This document shows positions 16,376-24,179 of a stretch of DNA of 47,939 bases, one piece after another. The notes under the pieces are model-generated. The model saw only the letters and a list, made by a program, of their open reading frames with translations, searched no databases and was not told where the DNA came from. How positions within the stretch are numbered: the first letter of the stretch is position 1; each line of letters starts with the position of its first letter. The DNA comes from an uncultured Oscillospiraceae bacterium (lineage in GTDB: Bacteria; Bacillota; Clostridia; Oscillospirales; Ruminococcaceae), in NCBI GenBank assembly GCA_934527255.1, contig CAKTAM010000001.1, forward strand, positions 1 through 47,939. Direction: 5' to 3'. The translations under genes and the position numbers were made by a program.

Positions 16376-17638
16376 ATGGATCGTTACGAAAGTGCAAAAG
16401 CGCGCTACGCTGCGCTGGGCGTTGACGTCGAGGCCGCCATGGCCAAGCTGGCCGCCAAGCCCATCAGTCTGCATTGCTGGCAGGGCGACGATGTTCGCGG
16501 CTTTGACCAGAAGACCGACGGCCCTCTGACCGGCGGCATTCAGACCACCGGCAACTATCCCGGCCGTGCCCGCACCCCGGAAGAGCTGATGGCTGATATG
16601 GACAAGGTGCTGGCCCTGTGCCCCGGCACCAAGAAGATCAACCTGCACGCCTGCTACGCCATTTTTGACGAGGAGAACCCCTGGGTCGACCGCGACAAGA
16701 TCGAGCCCAAGCACTTTGCAAAATGGGTGAAGTTCTGCAAGGAGCGCGGCCTGGGCGCCGACTTCAACCCCACCTTCTTCTCGCATCCCAAGTGCGACCC
16801 GCTTACCCTGTCCAGCCCCAACGAGGAGACCCGTAAGTTCTGGATCGAGCATGGTCGCGCCTGCATCCGCATCAGCCAGTATCTGGCCGAGGAGCTGGGT
16901 CAGCCCTGCGTGATGAACATCTGGACCGGCGACGGCTTCAAGGATATTCCGGCCGACCGCATCGGGCCCCGTGTGCGTTATAAGGAGTCGATCGACGCCA
17001 TTCTGGAAGAGCCGTACGACTTCAATATGGTCAAGCCCTGCATCGAATCCAAGGTGTTCGGCATCGGCGTAGAGGCCTACACGGCCGGCAGCGCCGAGTT
17101 TGCGCTCAGCTATGCGGCCATGAACAAGGATAAGTGCATCCCCCTGATGGACAACGGCCACTATCATCCCACCGAGGTGGTCAGCGACAAGATCCCCGCG
17201 CTGCTGGCTTTCTTCCCGGAGATCGCGCTGCATGTGACCCGCGGCGTCCGTTGGGACTCTGACCATGTTATCCTGATGGATGACGAGACCAAGGAGATCT
17301 GCAACGAGATCGTCCGCTGCGGCGGTATGGAGGGCAAGGTCGACATCGCTCTGGACTATTTCGACGCCTCCATCAACCGTGTGGCTGCCTGGACCATCGG
17401 CCTGCGCAATGTGCAGAAGTCGCTGCTGTTCGCTCTGCTGCAGCCCAATGACCGCCTGAAGGCCCTGCAGGATTCCAGCAACTTCACCGAGAAGATGATG
17501 CTGATGGAAGAGATGAAGACCATGCCGTTCGGCGATATCTGGGAGCATTACTGCACCACGCAGGGCGTGCCCGCCAACGACGAAGAGTGGTTTGCCGAGA
17601 TCAAAAAGTACGAGGATGAAGTCCTCTCCAAGCGTTGA
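16376..17638 (+). CDS. rhaA: L-rhamnose isomerase
   Basis: Converts L-rhamnose to L-rhamnulose in a TIM barrel with two divalent metals. The 420-residue protein matches family length and has the RhaA signature start (A-K-P-I-S-L-H-C-W-QGDDVRGFD) and K-K-I-N-L-H-A-C-Y-A. D-F-N-P-T-F-F-S-H-P, MNIWTGDGFKD and V-R-W-D-S-DHVILMDDE carry the metal and active-site residues. AAAGGAG is 8 nt before the ATG. Order rhaB-rhaA with a shared promoter and a strong terminator after it. Codon use is optimised, which suggests high expression. Confidence 0.96.
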   Translation: MDRYESAKARYAALGVDVEAAMAKLAAKPISLHCWQGDDVRGFDQKTDGPLTGGIQTTGNYPGRARTPEELMADMDKVLALCPGTKKINLHACYAIFDEENPWVDRDKIEPKHFAKWVKFCKERGLGADFNPTFFSHPKCDPLTLSSPNEETRKFWIEHGRACIRISQYLAEELGQPCVMNIWTGDGFKDIPADRIGPRVRYKESIDAILEEPYDFNMVKPCIESKVFGIGVEAYTAGSAEFALSYAAMNKDKCIPLMDNGHYHPTEVVSDKIPALLAFFPEIALHVTRGVRWDSDHVILMDDETKEICNEIVRCGGMEGKVDIALDYFDASINRVAAWTIGLRNVQKSLLFALLQPNDRLKALQDSSNFTEKMMLMEEMKTMPFGDIWEHYCTTQGVPANDEEWFAEIKKYEDEVLSKR

Positions 17639-17658
17639 GCACCGGCTTTGACCGGGCT

Positions 17659-17699
17659 GCGGCGGACGGGCGTCTTTGACGCCTGCCCGCCGCTTTTTT
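17659..17699 (+). terminator. Terminator of rhaBA
   Basis: A long GC-rich hairpin (GCGGCGG...CCGCCGC, inner GGGCGTC/GACGCC, loop TTT) followed by six T. Confidence 0.9.
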
Positions 17700-17728
17700 A
17701 TGCGCCCATACAAATTCGCCGTTTTTGG

Positions 17729-17757
17729 TGGACAAACGACCGTAAAATTGTTACAAT
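17729..17757 (+). promoter_or_regulatory. Promoter of the 1110-residue membrane protein gene
   Basis: TGGACA (17729-17734), 17 bp, TACAAT (17752-17757). Confidence 0.65.
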
Positions 17758-17820
17758 AAAACAATAACGGCGGCCCGCAGAGGGGCCGCCCCACAACAAG
17801 AAAAACGAAGAGGAAAAAGG

Positions 17821-20800
17821 ATGAAGCTACAACGGCAATGGAAACCGGCGCTGCTGCACAACGGGCAGGCGCTTTGGCCGACGCTGTATCTGACAGCGCT
17901 GGCCCTGTACGGGGCTGCCCCATGGAAGGTGCAGCCCATTACGGCATTTGACCGCGTGATGGGGGCTGCCACGGCGGCCGGGGTGCAGGTATCGGGCCGC
18001 ACCGGCGGCGCGCTGCTGGTGCTGCTGGTGCAGGCGCCGCTGCTGGCGCTGGCGTTCTGGTGGCTGGTCTCGCTGTGCCTGCAGGAGAAAAAGGCTGCGC
18101 CGAACACGGCGCATGGCCCGCAGCTTGCGCCGTTGATCAGCGTGTGCAGCGGCATGGGCCTGTGTCTGCTGGCGGCGGTGTATGTACAGAGCTTCGGCGG
18201 GGAGGAGCCCGTGCCGTTCACGTTGGCACAGTCGGTGGCGCTGACCATTGTTACGGCGCTTCTGGTATGGTGCGCATTTCGCCGGGCGCTGCCCCCGCGG
18301 GTGCAGACGGTCGCGCCGCAGACGGTGTGGCGCGGGCTGCTGTGCGCGCTGCCGCTGACGTTTGTGCAGGATCTGGTGATCGGCTGGGGTATGCCGCTGG
18401 CCTATCAATACGCCTTTGCGGCGGTGCTGGTGGTGGGCAGCTGCATGCTGTTCACCCTGTGCCGCCCGCTGCAGGCGCGCCAGCGGGCGATGACCGCTGC
18501 CGGGCTGCCGCTGCTGCTGTGTCTGCCTGCGGTGCTGCTGTATCTGGAGCTGACGCAGATCCTCAACCAGTACGGGGTTCAGCTGGGCGATCGCCGCCTG
18601 CCGGTCACGGCCATTGCGGCGGCCTGTGCCGCCGCGGCTGCTGCGGTGTTTGCCGTGCAGGCCCGCCGCCCGGATGCGCTTCGCCCCGCGGAAAAGGATT
18701 GGAAAAGGCTGTGGTATCCGCTGCTGCTGGTCAGCCTGTCGCTGCTGGCTGCTCAGCCGGAGCTGCAAAGCTATGTCAGCAGCGATTTCTTCGAGCGCGC
18801 CAACGGCGCCGTCAGCATCAGCGGCTTTCTGAACTTCGGGCAGCTTCCGGCGGTGGAGACCCACGGTGCGCACATGCTCAGCGACTATGTGGGCGGCATT
18901 TTCTGGGGGCTGGTCAACGGCGATTCGCTGGCCGCCTGCTTTACATCGTACAGCGGCATTTCGCTGGCGCTGACAACGCTGGTGTTTTATGCGCTGCTGC
19001 GCAGCTGCATTGGGACGGATGCCGCCTTTGCGGCCGCGCTGCTGCTGCCCATTACCGGCATCAACCTCGGCGACTGGTACGCGCATCTGTCCTACCTTCC
19101 GGCGCTGGCGCTGGTGTGGCTGCTGCAAAAGAAAAGCTTTGGCCGCTATGCGGCGTTCTGGGCCAGCGCCGCGTTTTCGGTGCTGTATCGGGGCGACGTT
19201 GGGCTGGCGGTAGGGCTGTCGGCCGTGGCGGTGCTGCTGATACATACCGCGCTGCAAAAAAGCGGGCGCGAGTGGAAGTGCTTCTGCCTTGGCGGGCTTG
19301 CCGTGGGCGGCCCTCTGGCGGCGCTTCTGGCGGTGCTTTGCCTCGCGCGGGGCATTTCGCCCCTGTCCCGCCTGTGGGAGTTTTTGCAGCTGATGGCGTT
19401 TTCCAACCAGAACTGGGCGTATGAGAAGATCGGCACGGTCGGTACGGCCGGGCTGGTATGGACGTATCTGGTCACGCCGGTGCTGATACTGGCGCTGCTG
19501 GCCGCCGCGCTGCTGCGGGTGCGGCGGGGCGCGCAGACGACCGCGGCGCATTGGCTGTTTTATGTGTTTGCGGGCGGGTACTTTCTCAATTTTCCCCGCA
19601 CGCTGGTGCGGCATTCGCTGATGGAGAATATCCCTGTCTACTGCCTGTCGGTCGGTGTGTGGGCGCTGGCGCTGGGGCTGTGGCTGCTGTGGAAGACCCC
19701 TGCACCCGCCGCCCGCAGCGGCCGTGTGGCGCTGCCGCTGCTGCTGATGACGGCGATCATGCTCAGCAGCGCGCTGTTTGATTCCGGCCTGACCGTCGGC
19801 ACCAGCCTTGTCGACAGGGTATATGCACGTTTTGCCGACGGACAGATCATTGATTATCAGCTGATCGACGCCGACGGCAGCGTGACCCGTGTGCGTACGG
19901 TGGAGCAGCCCATGCCGCGTGTGGTGCTTTCGGAATGGATGCAGTCGGTCTATCAGCCGCTGCAGGCCGAGATGGATCGTCTGCTGGGCGACGGCGAGAC
20001 CTGGCTGGATTTCACCAACCAGAGCACGCTGTATGCCATTTTGGGGCGGCCCAGCCCGGTGTTTGTCAACCAGAGCCCCGGCCTGTTAAGCGGCGAATAT
20101 ACCCAGCAGGCGTTTATAGAAGAGATCGAGGCGCAGGCCGAGCGTGTGCCGGTGGCGCTGCTGCCGCAGTCGGACGTTCTGCTGAGCTTCTCGCTGGACG
20201 GCGTGCCCAATGCGCTGCGCTATTACCGCGTGGCCGAGTATATTTATACCCATTATACGCCATACGAAACGGTGGGCCGCTTTGCCATCTGGGTGCGCAA
20301 TGGCTGGCAGCCCCCGCAGGAGGGTGCTGCGGCAGAGGCGAGCCTGCAGGCGGATTTCAGCCGTCTGCAGCCGGTCAATGCCAGCATTCAGACCGAAAAC
20401 GGGGTGCTGACGGTGCAGCCGACAGCGGAGGATCCCCAGCTGCACCGCTTTGAAACGGTGCTGAACGGCGCGGCCGACGGTGAAACACTGAACCTGACGC
20501 TGGAGTATACCAGCGGGGCGGACGGCGTGCTGCAGCTGTTTTATGCACAGCCCAACCGCAATTTCGAAGAGGAAAGCTCCGTGCGCGCTGCCGTGCAGAA
20601 AACCGACAGTGCCCGTACGGTGACGCTTTCCATCCCATGGAACCGGTCGTACCGGCTGCGGCTGGATACGCCGGATCACACAGCGTTTACCATCCAATCG
20701 GTATCCGTCGCGCAAAGCGCGGCGACGCTGTGCGGGTACGACTATGCCGGGCATGACCAGGCGCATGTGTATCCCATGGGCGAGATTGCCCGTTTGTGGG

Positions 20801-21153
20801 GCATGGCCGATACGGCCCATGCTGCCGAAAACCCGGAGTCCGCGGCGCTGGTGGCACTGGGCGGCGGCCGGTACGATGTGCCCGCCCGGGCGCTGGGCGG
20901 CGAAAAGGGCCGGTATGTCAAGCTGGTGCTGACCGGTGGGGAGGAGGAGACCACCGCCACGCTGTCCCTGTGCCGCAGAGAGGGCAGCGCGGCAAGCCTG
21001 GCCGATTTCACCTTTACCGTTGCGCCGGGCACGGCGGTATATCTGGTGCGCGTCAGCTGCGACAGCTACTGGTATTCCGGCATGGTCGATACGCTGCAGC
21101 TGTCCGCCGCCGGTGTGCAGGTGGAAAGCATTGCCCTGCTGGAGGGCGATTGA
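17821..21153 (+). CDS. Large multi-pass membrane protein with external C-terminal domain, unknown function
   Basis: A 1110-residue protein I cannot place in a named family. Residues 1 to about 650 hold many hydrophobic segments (roughly a dozen or more). Between them is a conserved-looking polar stretch SSDFFERANGAVSISGF and LPAVETHGAHMLSDY near residue 320-355. The last 450 residues are soluble and beta-rich, with L-D-F-T-N-Q-S-T-L-YAILGRPSPVFVNQSPG near 720-745 and YIYTHYTPYETVGRFAIWVRN near 805. This layout resembles GT-C-type glycosyltransferases, which use lipid-linked sugars outside the membrane, but no catalytic motif is certain. Own promoter, good purine-rich site (GAGGAAAAAGG) at the start, single-gene unit. 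Confidence 0.85.
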   Translation: MKLQRQWKPALLHNGQALWPTLYLTALALYGAAPWKVQPITAFDRVMGAATAAGVQVSGRTGGALLVLLVQAPLLALAFWWLVSLCLQEKKAAPNTAHGPQLAPLISVCSGMGLCLLAAVYVQSFGGEEPVPFTLAQSVALTIVTALLVWCAFRRALPPRVQTVAPQTVWRGLLCALPLTFVQDLVIGWGMPLAYQYAFAAVLVVGSCMLFTLCRPLQARQRAMTAAGLPLLLCLPAVLLYLELTQILNQYGVQLGDRRLPVTAIAAACAAAAAAVFAVQARRPDALRPAEKDWKRLWYPLLLVSLSLLAAQPELQSYVSSDFFERANGAVSISGFLNFGQLPAVETHGAHMLSDYVGGIFWGLVNGDSLAACFTSYSGISLALTTLVFYALLRSCIGTDAAFAAALLLPITGINLGDWYAHLSYLPALALVWLLQKKSFGRYAAFWASAAFSVLYRGDVGLAVGLSAVAVLLIHTALQKSGREWKCFCLGGLAVGGPLAALLAVLCLARGISPLSRLWEFLQLMAFSNQNWAYEKIGTVGTAGLVWTYLVTPVLILALLAAALLRVRRGAQTTAAHWLFYVFAGGYFLNFPRTLVRHSLMENIPVYCLSVGVWALALGLWLLWKTPAPAARSGRVALPLLLMTAIMLSSALFDSGLTVGTSLVDRVYARFADGQIIDYQLIDADGSVTRVRTVEQPMPRVVLSEWMQSVYQPLQAEMDRLLGDGETWLDFTNQSTLYAILGRPSPVFVNQSPGLLSGEYTQQAFIEEIEAQAERVPVALLPQSDVLLSFSLDGVPNALRYYRVAEYIYTHYTPYETVGRFAIWVRNGWQPPQEGAAAEASLQADFSRLQPVNASIQTENGVLTVQPTAEDPQLHRFETVLNGAADGETLNLTLEYTSGADGVLQLFYAQPNRNFEEESSVRAAVQKTDSARTVTLSIPWNRSYRLRLDTPDHTAFTIQSVSVAQSAATLCGYDYAGHDQAHVYPMGEIARLWGMADTAHAAENPESAALVALGGGRYDVPARALGGEKGRYVKLVLTGGEEETTATLSLCRREGSAASLADFTFTVAPGTAVYLVRVSCDSYWYSGMVDTLQLSAAGVQVESIALLEGD

Positions 21154-21431
21154 CGGCTTCTCAAAAAACGCCCGAAAAAGCGCTGTCAGGGACTGACCGG
21201 CGTCCGCTTTCCGTGCGGGAAACAAAGGCAGCAAGCGGCACATTGCCGCAGAGGACGCTTTGCCGACCGTTTGACGCGAGGCGCAAATGCACCGGGTTGC
21301 CTGCCGGGTGAAAGCGCCAAAAAGGCGCGGCGGCTTCCTGTGCCAGATGGGCGGCAGCCTTGAAAAAAGCAAAACGAAAAGCACGCTTTCCGCCGCAGAA
21401 AGCGGCGAACCGTAAAAGACGGACGGAAAAC
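21154..21431. other. Intergenic stretch, nothing recognised
   Basis: Between the end of the large membrane protein gene and the shared terminator. Short open frames on both strands lack ribosome binding sites. I see no hairpin with a T tract and no repeat. Confidence 0.5.
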
Positions 21432-21480
21432 AAAAAAGCCTCCCTGTGCAGAAGAACAGAACTGCACAGGGAGGCTTTGT
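21432..21480. terminator. Bidirectional terminator
   Basis: A perfect 17-bp stem (21435-21451 with 21462-21478) around a 10-nt loop. The A run on the left makes a T tract for the minus-strand dus operon; the plus-strand arm ends in TTT. Confidence 0.9.
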
Positions 21481-21544
21481 ACTATCCGGAAAATCGTGCT
21501 AAAACAAAAAGTCAGAGCCGGAGATCCTGCCAGGTCGGCCGCGG

Positions 21545-22540
21545 TCATTCCCCGGCCGGTTCCTCCGGGGCTTCGCGGTTCATCTCCAGTGCGGTACGGC
21601 ACAGGGCCTCTACATCGGCATACACCGTCAGGCTGGTGGTCAGCGCGCGCAGCCGCGCCGCGCCGCGCAGACCCTTCATGTAAAAGGCGGCCTGTGTGCG
21701 TGCCTGCCGCATGGCGACGGCCTCGCCCTTGTCTTCGCACATGCCGCGCACCTGTCGGCACAGCAGGGCCAGACGATCCTCCAGCGTGGGGGCGGGCGGC
21801 AGCGGCTGCCCGCCCAGCGCCGCGGCGATCTCGCCAAAAAGCCACAGGTTGCCCAGCGCGCCGCGCCCGATCATCACTCCGGCGCAACCGGTGGCCTGCT
21901 GCAGGGCAAGGGCATCGGCCGCGCACACAATGTCGCCGTTGCCCAGCACCGGCACCGAGACGGCCTGCACCACGCGGGCGATCTGCTCGGGATGGATGGG
22001 CGGCGTATATTGCTGGTCGCGGCTGCGCCCGTGCACCACGATCAGCTGCGCTCCGGCCGCCTCGCAGTGGCGGGCCACCTCCGGTGCGTTCAGCTGCTCC
22101 GCGTCGTAGCCGGTGCGCATTTTCACCGTAATGGGCAGCCCGCAGTCCGCCATGGCCTGCACCAACCGGCCGCACAGCGCCGGGTCGCGCATCAGAGCGC
22201 TGCCGCTGCCGCTGCCGACGATCTTCGGGGCGGGGCAGCCCAGGTTCAGGTCCAGAAAATCGGGGTGGAATTCCTCCTTCAGCAGGGCGGCGGCCTGCGC
22301 CAGCACCTCCGGCTCGCAGCCAAACAGCTGAATGCCGTACAGCCCCTGTCCGCCGGTGGGGCGGCACAGGGTACGGGTCTTTTCGTCCCCCATGACCAGC
22401 GCCTTGGCGCTGACCATTTCGCTGACGGTAAACGCCGCGCCGTGCTCATCGGCAAGGCGGCGCAGGGGATAGTCGGTCAGCCCCGCCATGGGGGCCAGTG
22501 CCGCGCCGTTCAGGCGGCGTCCGGCCAGTGTATATGCCAT
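21545..22540 (-). CDS. dusB: tRNA-dihydrouridine synthase
   Basis: A flavoenzyme that reduces specific uridines in the tRNA D-loop to dihydrouridine using NADPH. The 331-residue protein begins with a short strand and L-A-P-M-A-G-L-T-DYPLRRLADEHGA, has the catalytic Cys in DLNLGCPAPKIVGSGSGSAL near residue 100, K-M-R-T-G-Y, VVHGRSRDQQY, and the FMN phosphate site VLGNGDIV plus GVMIGRGALGNLW. The C-terminal helical domain is present. It follows the exporter genes by 60 nt and is last before the terminator. DusB is the usual Firmicute form; DusB versus other Dus subgroups was not tested. Confidence 0.93.
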   Translation of the reverse strand: MAYTLAGRRLNGAALAPMAGLTDYPLRRLADEHGAAFTVSEMVSAKALVMGDEKTRTLCRPTGGQGLYGIQLFGCEPEVLAQAAALLKEEFHPDFLDLNLGCPAPKIVGSGSGSALMRDPALCGRLVQAMADCGLPITVKMRTGYDAEQLNAPEVARHCEAAGAQLIVVHGRSRDQQYTPPIHPEQIARVVQAVSVPVLGNGDIVCAADALALQQATGCAGVMIGRGALGNLWLFGEIAAALGGQPLPPAPTLEDRLALLCRQVRGMCEDKGEAVAMRQARTQAAFYMKGLRGAARLRALTTSLTVYADVEALCRTALEMNREAPEEPAGE

Positions 22541-22600
22541 AAAAGAAAACCTCAGCTTTTGGGATTGGTTGCAGACGGGCGGCCAGAGAGGCGCGCCCGG

Positions 22601-23080
22601 TCAGGCGTCCGGATGGCCGGGCAGCCGGCGCCGCAGGTCGCGGCGCAGGGCGCGCAGCTTACGCAGCATATCGCACAGCGCCCATACCAGGCCGCTGCCC
22701 GCGGCAATGGCCAGCGCAATCTGCAGGGTGTCCGCACCATAGGCGCGCGCGCCCGCCCAGTCGTTCTGCATGACGGCGTACATGGTGTAGTACAGGCTGC
22801 TGCCGGGGATCAGCGGCAGCACGGCCGGAATGAAAAAGACGGTGGAGGGCGCCTTGCACAGCCGGGCCAGCAGCTCGGCATACAGCGCGCCTGCGGCTGT
22901 CGCCAGCAGGCAGGGCACAAAAAGCCCGCCCAGTCGGCCGGTGGCCAGCAGATAGACGCCCCAGCAGAAAGAGCTGCCCAGCGCCGCAGGCACCAGCAGC
23001 GCGGCGCGCAGGCGAAAGACCATGCAGAACCCCAGCGAGCCGGAAAGGGCCATGGCAAGCTGTATCCACGGTGAAGTCAT
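22601..23080 (-). CDS. Threonine/serine exporter, second subunit (ThrE_2, YjjB-like)
   Basis: A 159-residue membrane protein of four or five hydrophobic segments, matching the C-terminal half of ThrE. It has the typical P-S-T-V-F-F-I-P-A-V-LPLIPGSSLYYTMYA segment. It would form a complex with the product of the gene 4 nt upstream (23085-23894), which matches the N-terminal half. In actinobacteria the two halves are one protein; the split form is usual in Firmicutes and enterics (YjjP/YjjB). The substrate is inferred from the family. Confidence 0.88.
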   Translation of the reverse strand: MTSPWIQLAMALSGSLGFCMVFRLRAALLVPAALGSSFCWGVYLLATGRLGGLFVPCLLATAAGALYAELLARLCKAPSTVFFIPAVLPLIPGSSLYYTMYAVMQNDWAGARAYGADTLQIALAIAAGSGLVWALCDMLRKLRALRRDLRRRLPGHPDA

Positions 23081-23084
23081 GTGC

Positions 23085-23894
23085 TCAGCCTCCTGTCAGC
23101 CGAATGGCGATCATAAAGCCGCAGGCCAGAATACCGGCCCACAGCAGGCTTTCGATCAGGCGCATCAGCCCGGCGATGGTATCGCCCGCCAGAATGTCGC
23201 GCAGGGCGTTTGTCATGGCCAGCCCGGGGATCAGCAGCATGATGTCGCCGATCATCACCTTGTCGGCGTGCAGCGTGGGCAGCAGGGCGCACAGGCCGCA
23301 GATGCCCAGCCCGCTGAGCAGGGCGGCCAGCAGGTCAAACACCACAAGGTTCAGGCAAAGCGGGGCCAGCTTCTGCTTCAACAGGCAGATGCCCAGCGCC
23401 ACCAGCGCGGCGGCCAGCGCATCCGTCAGGCTGCCCCCAAAAAACACCGTCAGGCTGCCGGTGCCCAGCGCGCTGCCAAGGTACAGCGGCAGACGGCGCA
23501 CCGGCGCCTGCAGCAGGGCCTGAAGCTGACGGTGCAGCTCGGCCGGGGGCAGCGGCCGGGCGCAGCAGCGGCGGCTCAGCGCGTTCATTTCCTCCAGCAG
23601 GCGGAAATCCGTGCTGGCGACATTGTTGACGCGGCGGGTCTGCGTCTGCTCCTGTCCGTCGGGAAAAACCATGGTGACGATCACGCTGGAGGTGATGACA
23701 AACACCTCCATGCGCGCGGCCCCGTAGGCCCTGCCCAGGCGCATCAGGGTATCCTCCACCCGGTTAATCTCCGCCCCGGCCACCAGCATGACGGCGGCAA
23801 TGTCCAGCAGCTCGCTCAGCAGCGCGCGGGCATCCTCAGCCGAAAGGAAAACAGCGGGCGTATCTGCGGCGGCCCGGGCCGGTGTGTTGCTCAT
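23085..23894 (-). CDS. Threonine/serine exporter, first subunit (ThrE, DUF1212, YjjP-like)
   Basis: A 269-residue protein. The N-terminal 110 residues are cytosolic, with L-L-D-I-A-A-V-M-L-V-A-G-A-E-INRVEDTLMRLGRAYGA, the DUF1212 hallmark, and F-V-I-T-S-S-V-I-V-T. Four or five membrane segments follow, with LLIPGLAMTNALRDILAGDT near residue 220. The ATG at 23894 is chosen because GAGGT lies 7-8 nt before it; a GTG three codons earlier has no site. First gene of a minus-strand operon exporter-exporter-dus, from a promoter at 23957-23985. Confidence 0.88.
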   Translation of the reverse strand: MSNTPARAAADTPAVFLSAEDARALLSELLDIAAVMLVAGAEINRVEDTLMRLGRAYGAARMEVFVITSSVIVTMVFPDGQEQTQTRRVNNVASTDFRLLEEMNALSRRCCARPLPPAELHRQLQALLQAPVRRLPLYLGSALGTGSLTVFFGGSLTDALAAALVALGICLLKQKLAPLCLNLVVFDLLAALLSGLGICGLCALLPTLHADKVMIGDIMLLIPGLAMTNALRDILAGDTIAGLMRLIESLLWAGILACGFMIAIRLTGG

Positions 23895-23956
23895 CCAGTT
23901 CACCTCGTTGGCGGCGCAGCGCCAGAACGGGGCGCAGCGTCGGCCGGAATACCTTT

Positions 23957-23985
23957 ATTTTACCACACTTGCCGTCCGCTGCCAA
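23957..23985 (-). promoter_or_regulatory. Promoter of the exporter-dus operon
   Basis: Minus-strand TTGGCA (23980-23985), 17 bp, TAAAAT (23957-23962). Confidence 0.7.
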
Positions 23986-24067
23986 CGGCAAAATACGGCG
24001 GCGGCGTTTTTTGGTGCGGCGCTCAAAAAAGTGGGCCGTTCGCCTACCGCTTTCGGCTGACTTGTGG

Positions 24068-24073
24068 TATACT
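24068..24073 (+). promoter_or_regulatory. Probable -10 of the polA operon
   Basis: TATACT preceded by TGTGG, with no good -35 at 17 bp. About 100 nt of leader precede polA. Confidence 0.4.
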
Positions 24074-24179
24074 AAACCATGTATACGGCAAAAAGCAGGG
24101 CAGCGAAGCTGCCGCACAAAACGCGCCGCCGCAGGGCAGTGCGGCTGCGCCGAACACAACAGAAAGGCAGGTTTTCGAA

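Noticed and set aside
17827..19614. Long open frame (595 codons) on the minus strand
   Set aside because: It lies opposite the membrane protein gene, is rich in Gln, Arg and His as expected for an antisense frame of GC-rich coding sequence, and has no ribosome binding site.
23022..24179. 386-codon upstream extension of polA
   Set aside because: It runs antisense through the two exporter genes; the Shine-Dalgarno and conserved PolA start are at 24180.
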